From contig CM018032.1 of assembly GCA_008638375.1 (NCBI GenBank), forward strand, positions 39,929,355 to 39,993,354: a DNA stretch of 64,000 bases. Reading direction: 5' to 3'. Source of the DNA: Nyssa sinensis. Taxonomy: Eukaryota > Streptophyta > Magnoliopsida > Cornales > Nyssaceae. The notes under the pieces were generated by a model. That model saw only the letters and a list, made by a program, of their open reading frames with translations, was not told the origin of the DNA and made no database searches. Numbering within the stretch: position 1 is the first letter of the stretch; the number at the start of each line of letters is the position of its first letter. Shown here in pieces: positions 57,500 to 64,000 of the stretch. The translations under genes were made by a program, and so were the position numbers.

Positions 57500-59677
57500 T
57501 TTGGTGGCCTTCTCCTTGAGTGCAATGGCATGGCACTCTCGAGAAGTTGGTTGGCATCCTCTGACAGAGTGAACGTTCTGATTGTGGACATACTTCAGAC
57601 ATTGATGGAAGGTTGAGGTGACCGCCCCTATCTGGTGCAACCATGATCTTCCAATTATGACGTTGTAGGGAGATTTCATATTCAACACCATGTACTCTGA
57701 GATGTTGGTCTTCTGCCCTTCTCCCTCTCCTACAGTAGTAGGAAGGTCGATTCTTCCCAATGGGGTGCTGAAATTGCCATCAAAAGCTGCCATCACGGTA
57801 GTAGTAGGCTTGATGTTGTCGTGGTCCATTCCCATCTATTTGAGTGGCTCATAGAACAGTATATTGACGGAGCTGCCAGTATCGACCAGGACTCTCCTGA
57901 TCTCGAAGTTGGCAATTTTGAGAGTGATGACGAGGGCATCACTATGAGGGCAGTGAACCCCGGCTAGGTCTTGTTCAGTGAATTGGATTTTCGGTGCTGG
58001 TCCGAGCCTTTTTTCAACGTTGGAGATCTGCAATACGTCCGGGGCAGCCTTGGCCTCTCGAACGTATCTCTTTCTTGCCCTGTTGGACATCCTGTAATAG
58101 GGGAGTCAGCATAGAGGATGTAGATGACATGGTTGTTCTACCTCTGAGGCTCATTTCGTCCTTCCCTCTGCTCTTGCCTCTGCTCGGGCCTTTGCTCGAG
58201 CCATTGTTGAGCCTTGTCTTCTTGGGGGTTCTGCCTTCCTTCCTGCTTGATGAACTCCCGAAGACGCCCCTTCTTTATGAGCTGCTCTATCTCATATCGG
58301 AGGGTCCTGCATGAGTTAGTCGTATGTCCATGATCTTTATGGAAATTACAATACTTACTTTGGTCCCGAAGGCTAGGATCTCCTTTGATTGGTTCCGGCC
58401 ACCTTAGGTTTTCCCGATCTCGAATCTGTCGGAGTACCTGGTTAGGTGTAGTGTTCAAAGCGGTAAAGTTAGTGAACTCTCTTGGTCCAGAATTGTACAC
58501 AGCTCTGGGTGCTGTTCTCTTTTCTGGACTCCTGGCCCTTTTCTTGCTAGAGTCTCTTCTGTGGTCCTCCTTCTTGTGATCCTCCCTCTTTGGATTATCC
58601 CTCTAGGTCTGATCTTTGCCCTTCTGGGATGTGCGGTTGGCTTCTTCCAAGTTGATATACTTCCTGGCCCGATCCATTAATGCCGCCATGTCGGTTGGAG
58701 GGCTCTTTGTCAAGGAGTATCTGAAGCCACCGTGAGCAAGTCCAACAGTTAAGGCAGCTACAAGGAATTTTGGGCTGCAGTCGGTGATCTCCGTGAGTTC
58801 GGCATTGAAGCGCGCAATGTAGGCTCTGAGGGACTCCTCCTTAGTCTGCTTGACATTTAACATGAATTCTGGTCCTCTTCTGAGCCTTCTGCTAGTCATA
58901 AACTTGTCTAAGAATTGTCTACCAAGCTTATAGAAGCTGGTAATTGAGTTCAGAGGGAGGTGGTGGAACCATTTCAGAGCAGTTCCCTTCAACCTGGTAA
59001 TGAAAGTCCAGCACATAAAAGCATCAGAGGCCCCGTGGAGGGCCATCGTATGCTGGTAGTGCGAGAGATGATCTCCTGGGTCTCCAGACCCATCATACAG
59101 GGTGAACTTGGGCACCATGAACTTTCTAGGCCTTTCTTCTGACATGATGGCGTGAGTGAATGGGGTGGCAAGTCTTCCGAGCAGCCTGGCCAACTCGTCT
59201 TGCTCTGGAGGGTTCTGGGCACCTCTCAAAGCAATTGTTCGGTCCATAGATTCGACAATTTCTTTTAACCTCCGCGAATTTCTGAATCGGACATCTTGTG
59301 AACCTTGTCTTACAGCCTCGGCTTCAGGTTAGTCGGGCTGAGTACGTTCCTCGGAAGAAAGAGGGTTCCGAATTGGAAGAACTGGTGCTACTTGGGGGTG
59401 AGGCTCCTATGGTGCCGGATGTGCTCCCGAAGCCCTTGGAGTCGGAGCTCTAGTAGTGCTCCGGTAATGGACGTCAAGCACGAAGGCTGATGTTCCCCAG
59501 CCTGGGGTTGCTGACGGCTGTGGATATCTGTCACCGCGAGCAACACCCTGGGGGTGCCCAGGCTATTTATTTGGAGCCTGCTCATGGGGCTCTTCATTCT
59601 CAGTGGTAATAGGGGGTTGTGTTCCCGCAGCAATGTTGACCGGCGGGTTAGGAGGACTCGTCCCTTGATTCTGTGTG
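57497..59677 (-). pseudogene. Gag C-terminal part and protease of A2
   Basis: Gag core from 59247 (MDRTIALRGAQNPPEQDELA, GTALKWFHHLP, AALMDRARKY), then a basic linker, the zinc-knuckle-like YCNFHKDHGHTTNSC (about 58360-58310) and the protease with [13 protein letters not shown] (about 57890) and VIIGRSWLHQ. Stops at 58603, 58138 and 57836 interrupt the frame. It is cut at 59677 by solo LTR F. The N-terminal part lies at 63454-63643. Confidence 0.87.
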
Positions 59678-60533
59678 TGTAATGACATGGAAAATTTAGG
59701 ATGAATTTTTCATTTCGCTAAGAGGACCGCAGTACCCTGACCCGAGACATGACACGTAAACTGAGGTAGACCGGCTGAGTTGTGTAGTACACAAGTAACC
59801 CGAGCTATTGGGGCTCTACGTCGGGATATTTTATTAGAAGGTGAATGGTTCATTTTGAGTAGCAAGCATCGGGCGACATCGAGTAAACCCGAACCACGCC
59901 TCGAGGTGTGTGCATGCACATAGTTCCATGCATGCATACATGCGTGTATAAGTATAAGCCGTGAATTATGAGTGTATGTATACGTGCCCGAAATTTAATA
60001 TATGCATACGTATATGGAAATATATATATATACATGTATAATATGTGTATTATATATGTGTATGTATATAGTATATGATGTATTGTATACATGTATATAT
60101 ATGTAATTATTTATTCATTTGTTGGTTATTATTATTATTATTATTATTATTAATATTAAAATATGGAATGTAATGTGTGTATATGGATGTGTGTATGTTT
60201 AAGAATGTGTAAGTATGTATGGGTATAATAGATTGTGTATATGTATATATATAGATAATACACAATTTAATATATATATATATATATGTGTGCATCAAGT
60301 GGGTGTGTACATGCCAGCCGTTATATGTGAAGTGTGGCTGATGTCTCTCTATATATATATATATCACAAGTCAACTTTGCATTTAATGCAAAGTTGCTTG
60401 TGGTAGAGAATAGGGTGGCTTGAATAGGAGACACCAGAAAAGGGATGGAGGATGGTGGCTGTGGCAGGAGTTGGCATGAGAGATTGTATATGCATGAGTG
60501 TATAAGAGTGTAGATCCGTGAGTTAGAGAGAAG

Positions 60534-60537
<4 letters not shown>

Positions 60538-60582
<45 letters not shown>
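60538..60582. repeat. (GA)n microsatellite in F
   Basis: An uninterrupted GA run of about 44 bp. A (TTA)n run lies at 60128-60152 in the same LTR. Confidence 0.85.
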
Positions 60583-60584
<2 letters not shown>

Positions 60585-62664
60585 CTTTGGAGGTTGGAAT
60601 TGAGGTGGAACAGAAGAGAGAAGGAAAGGTCGACATAGAGAAAAATCCAGAAAGTTGATAGTGCCTCGGTCTAATTTTTCATTTTTTTGGCATGTTGGTC
60701 TGATTTAATTTTAGGGACTTGTAGCATATGAAATGTGAAAAATAATGCAAAAAGAATGGTTGAAAAAGTTTGAAAAATGAAGAAGAAAACTTAAGTTGCA
60801 GGTGGTTAGAGTAATCTGATTTTTTAGATTGTATGTGTGAAATTCAGTTTAAATGGGCTAGAATAAATCCTTGATAATACAGGAACTTATTTAAACCAAA
60901 TCAGGATCAAAACAGTAGAGGGAAAGGGTCCAAAAGTGAGAAGTTTCAGTCGGCCGGAAACCTGGGTTTGATCACCGGAGCTACGGGTTTAGATGTATTG
61001 GTGAGGGTAGGGTGAGCCAAATGGAAAACCAATTCTGGAAATAAAATCTACACATAAGTCAGAAGAAAATAGCATTTGAAAATCGAGTGAAAACCACCGG
61101 GGACCGGTTACCGTCGTCTGAGATGGCGACGGAATCCTCAGGTTTTCTCCACCGAAAAACTGAAGAAGGTGAAGGAGGATTGGGCCTATTTTTATTTAAA
61201 TATGTTGGGCTGTTTAATTGAGTTGGGGCCCGTTTGGTTTTGAGAGAATCTTGGGCCTGTTTTGATTTGTTTTGGGTTGGGGCTTGGTTGGGTCTCTTGA
61301 GTTGAGTTGGGCCGTTTTTAAATAGAAATGGGATTGGGTTTTCTTTAAATGGTTGGGCTTCTAAATAGTGGGTTGGTCCAGTTTAGGCAGGGAGTGAATT
61401 GGGCTTATGGTTTGGGTTGCACAGGAAAATGGAAGAAGGGGGCTTGATTGGAAAAAAAAAAAAGAAAAAGAAGGAAAAAAAAGGGGGGGAGGGGGGATTC
61501 GATCCAGGGATGGCACGGATGAGAGGGACACGTGTGACCAAATGGGACGGTTACCAACCGTGCCCATATTGGAACCGAATATACATATGTTATACTTTAT
61601 TCCATTAAATTAATTAAATTAAATTAAATACCCGAAATATGTCCGAAGCCCAAACAAGACAATTCATATATGTTTTCTAACTATTTTGGACCTACTAAGA
61701 CCAACGGTGAGGTCCGTGACCCAAGATGAGGTCCCGAAAAATAAAAGACCCGTGGAACCCTTAAGAATTACCAAAATGTCCCTGAATCAAAACACAGTCA
61801 AACGAAACCCGATTGAAATAAAAAAAAAATAGTGAAATATTATTATCTCGAACATTTTGGACTCAACCGTGGAGTCTGATTTACGAGAAGAGGTCTCAAG
61901 AAGTGGGAAACCGTAGAAGTGCAAAATGATAGTTTTACCCTTTTTAGCCCGAACGTCCAAATTAAATTCCGCAAAGGCCTAAACCTATTTTCTTCGATGT
62001 TCCGAATCCAATGGTAGAGTTTATTTTAGCAAAATAAAAACCAATAAAATAAGGACATAAAATTTGATGAATAGCATAAATTCAAATGACAATAGACTGA
62101 GTTGTAATTTATGGTTTTAGGGACACTGACAGGACAGGAGAGGGCGATCTGGTCTCCTGCATTTTCATTGACTAGTTCAATTACGCATCGTGCACGATCT
62201 TCTAGGGTTGAGACCAACCCACCAGGTACGATATATTGTGCTAAGTAAGAAATAGAATTAAGTTTAGGAGTAATTGCTATGTTGACTTGATGATTCACAT
62301 AATTGTCTGGTTGCTCATATGCTTATGTGTTCCTTGTTATTTTTTTTGAAAGTTTGGTGATGAATGTGGATCATGACTATGTGTATATCGCATGTGTTAG
62401 CAGGATGTGTAGATTATATTTTGAGAATTGTTGAGATTATGTAATACGTGATTTAAAACATGTGTTAAGTGAATTGTGCTTGGTATGTACCCTTGATGAA
62501 AAGATCTTGTGATTGGAATGTTATTGTGTGATACATTGTTTAAAGCATGCTTCATGTGGGGATAAGATGATTTATCGAGATTACATTGTGACATGGTAGA
62601 ATCATGAGCATATTGGCATAGTGTGATTCTTTGAACATGGCGTGAGTTGAGCATTTGGCATAGT

Positions 62665-62845
62665 GCATACTGGTTACTCAGGCCGTCGGGGAAGGTCCGT
62701 AAAGTGAGACATACTGGATACTCAAGCCGTCGGGGAAGGTCCGTAAAGTGAGACATACTAGTTACTCAGGCCGTCGGGGAAGGTCCGTAAAGTGAGACAT
62801 ACTTAGATGTTCAGGCCGTCGGGGAAGGTCCGTAAAGTGAGGCAT
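62665..62845. repeat. 44-bp tandem repeat, four copies, in F
   Basis: Unit: ggttactcaggccgtcgggg, then aaggtccgtaaagtgagaca, repeated four times. The homologous place in element C's LTR has two diverged copies (16213-16300). It lies in the downstream (U5-like) part of the LTR. Confidence 0.88.
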
Positions 62846-63453
62846 GGTTGTGACATGGAGTTTGCATGGATGTGTCACGCATATTTTCACTGCATTGCAT
62901 GAATGAATTCATGAATATGTGATGAATCTTGTTAATACATTGTATGGATGAATTGGATGGCATGTAGGTTATAATTGCGCATGTAGATATAATTGTACAC
63001 TTGCACATGCTACACCTTAGATTACGTTAATGAGTTGGATGACACGTAGATTATTGCTAGTACATTTTATGGATGACATTGAATGCCATGTAGATATAAC
63101 TATACACTTGCACATGCCACGTCCTTAATTTTGTTTCTTGCATTAGCATTATATTGTACCAGCAGTTGAGCTAACCCATTCGTGGGACAACATTTTAGAT
63201 GACGCTCCCGACACTTGAGATTTAAGGAAGTCTTGCAGAGTGTAGGAGAGATGAGCTTAGGAGGATATTTGGTCCATTGGGACATGTTTTGTGATGCACG
63301 GGTTTAAGCCCGAATGATGTATTATATGTGTACTGACAGAAGTGAATGTAAGTTAAGTGAACCTGTTAGATTGTCCTTTATTTACTTTATTATTTTATTT
63401 TCCTTTCATCTCGTTACTCGTGCCACGGATTCGCTGGAATTCAGGGCGTGATA

Positions 63454-63643
63454 GTGTGAGCGTTGCCAGTGTTCTGGTTATGGTAAGCAACTGTTCTTGC
63501 ACCAGTTCATTATGTCGTTTGATCGATTCGATCTCTTGTCACATGGGATCAACCGTTGGCCTTCTTGCTCGTAGAGCAGGCGGCCAACGTTGAGAGCTTT
63601 GCGGATTCTGAGTATTCTGTCGCGGTTGGAGATTTGGGGCCAT
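63454..63643 (-). pseudogene. Gag N-terminus of A2
   Basis: ATG at 63641-63643 (MAPNLQPRQNTQNPQS), continuing to SIKRHNELVQEQLLTITRTL. One stop replaces the Arg of A1 (DPM-stop-QEIE against NPMRQEIE). It joins the downstream gag across solo LTR F. Confidence 0.82.
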
Positions 63644-63702
63644 AGTTTTCCGGTGAGGAAAGAGATGAGTTTGTGAATAGAGCACTTGGAGATTAGTCGT
63701 TC

Positions 63703-63718
63703 ACACAGACGGCGCCAA
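63703..63718 (-). other. Primer-binding site of A2
   Basis: The minus strand reads TGGCGCCGTCTGTG, two or three bases inside the 5' LTR end (GCAGCATCA). It matches A1 except for one base. Confidence 0.78.
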
Positions 63719-63720
63719 AC

Positions 63721-64000
63721 TGATGCTGCACTTTTTGACTAGCAATAAGTATGGGCTCCGCGACCTGTAGAACACTTAAAAAGATGATCAGAGGACCACT
63801 GGATTGGCTTCGGCGGTAGCCGCTCCGATGCTTAAGTAAGTAAACTGAATTAAAAAGATTGTATTGAAAGCCAAAGAATGAGCATAAAAATAAAGCGTAC
63901 CTTTAGGGTTTAATTTATAGATCGTGGCCTTCCTAAGTTGATTAGGATTCGGTGCCATGAATATGGGGATTTGATCATCAGAGATTGCAGTTACCTTGTG
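63721..64000 (-). repeat. 5' LTR of A2, cut by window edge
   Basis: The first 280 bp align without gaps to 48658-48940, with about 14 substitutions by eye. The rest lies beyond the window. Confidence 0.88.

Larger units (their letters stand above)
59678..63453 (+). mobile_element. Solo LTR F (3776 bp) in A2 gag
   Basis: Starts TGTAATGACATGG and ends GGGCGTGATA (final CA changed to TA). It is flanked by TSD GTGTG at 59673-59677 and 63454-63458. The empty site is visible in A1 (ttctgtgtaagtgtcgcc, about 4741). There is no coding domain. It shares its first part with D (ccctgacccga...gaggtagac) and its last 2 kb with C and E. Poly-purine, (TTA)n and (GA)n tracts lie near 60128-60582 and 61450-61497. 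Confidence 0.92.
48658..64000 (-). mobile_element. Tat-lineage Ty3/gypsy element A2 with antisense genes
   Basis: Minus-strand order: 5' LTR (63721 to beyond the window), PBS, gag (interrupted by solo LTR F at 59678-63453), protease, RT, two RNases H, integrase to 54155, a 33-bp tandem-repeat block, two plus-strand transcription units (53230-49600), PPT and 3' LTR (48658-49404). It is the same family as A1. Without F it is about 12 kb. The roughly 280 bp shared by its two LTRs show about 14 differences by eye. Several C-to-T or G-to-A stops make it inactive. Confidence 0.92.

Noticed and set aside
57216..57644. A 142-codon minus-strand frame in A2
   Set aside because: It is a shifted-frame shadow of the protease-RT linker. 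The correct frame matches A1 and contains the shared TAG.
1..64000. Endogenous pararetrovirus or other viral origin for the RT-bearing segments
   Set aside because: All RT regions are accompanied by LTRs, PBS, integrase and 5-bp TSDs, which fit Ty3/gypsy or Ty1/copia retrotransposons. No movement or coat protein motif was seen.
1..64000. tRNA, rRNA or other structural RNA genes
   Set aside because: Short tRNA-like matches are only the primer-binding sites. No cloverleaf or rRNA segment was recognised.

Overview
This window comes from a plant nuclear genome, probably a eudicot, although the sequence does not identify the species. It contains one host gene that looks intact. Nearly everything else is transposable-element DNA: Ty3/gypsy, Ty1/copia, CACTA and a hAT-type MITE. 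No database search was possible. Family names rest on protein motifs, LTR termini, primer-binding sites and target-site duplications (TSDs) read directly from the sequence.

Layout. 1-5667 is the 5' part of a Tat-lineage Ty3/gypsy element on the minus strand (A1: 5' LTR, gag-protease, RT, two RNase H domains, start of integrase). 5668-7234 is A+T-rich intergenic DNA carrying a 546-bp hAT MITE. 7235-8951 is a two-exon gene for a DAO-type FAD-dependent oxidoreductase, with a G-box and TATA box upstream. About 9150-12539 is a decayed copia element on the minus strand (G). It is split by a nest of insertions that ends at 47537, and a short piece of it resumes at 47538.

The nest, from outside in, is as follows. 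Chromovirus-type gypsy element B (12540-47537, TSD ACTAT) lies in copia G. Tekay-like gypsy element C (13758-43391, TSD GGCCA) lies in B's gag. A 17.6-kb CACTA transposon (16809-34397, TSD ACA) lies just after C's 5' LTR. A solo LTR E (26611-29519, TSD CTAAC) lies inside a satellite-like array within the CACTA. A second solo LTR D (38338-42734) lies in C's 3' LTR. The CACTA carries a TNPD-type transposase gene with several in-frame stops and a multi-exon TNPA/Transposase_24-type gene. The last recognisable intron of that second gene appears to contain about 33 copies of a 161-bp tandem repeat.

48658-64000 holds a second, longer copy of the Tat family (A2, minus strand, 5' LTR running off the window). 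Its gag is interrupted by a 3.8-kb solo LTR F (59678-63453, TSD GTGTG). Between its pol and 3' LTR, A2 carries two transcription units on the opposite strand, each with a TATA box. One is the spliced antisense ORF known from Tat elements; the other is a small unit with its own poly(A) signal that I do not recognise. A 33-bp tandem-repeat block follows.

Most notable points: the TSD-documented nest; the satellite array inside a CACTA gene; the two antisense promoters in A2; and, in both Tat copies, a shared in-frame TAG between protease and RT. In A2 the sequence around that TAG matches the tobamovirus-type leaky-stop context.
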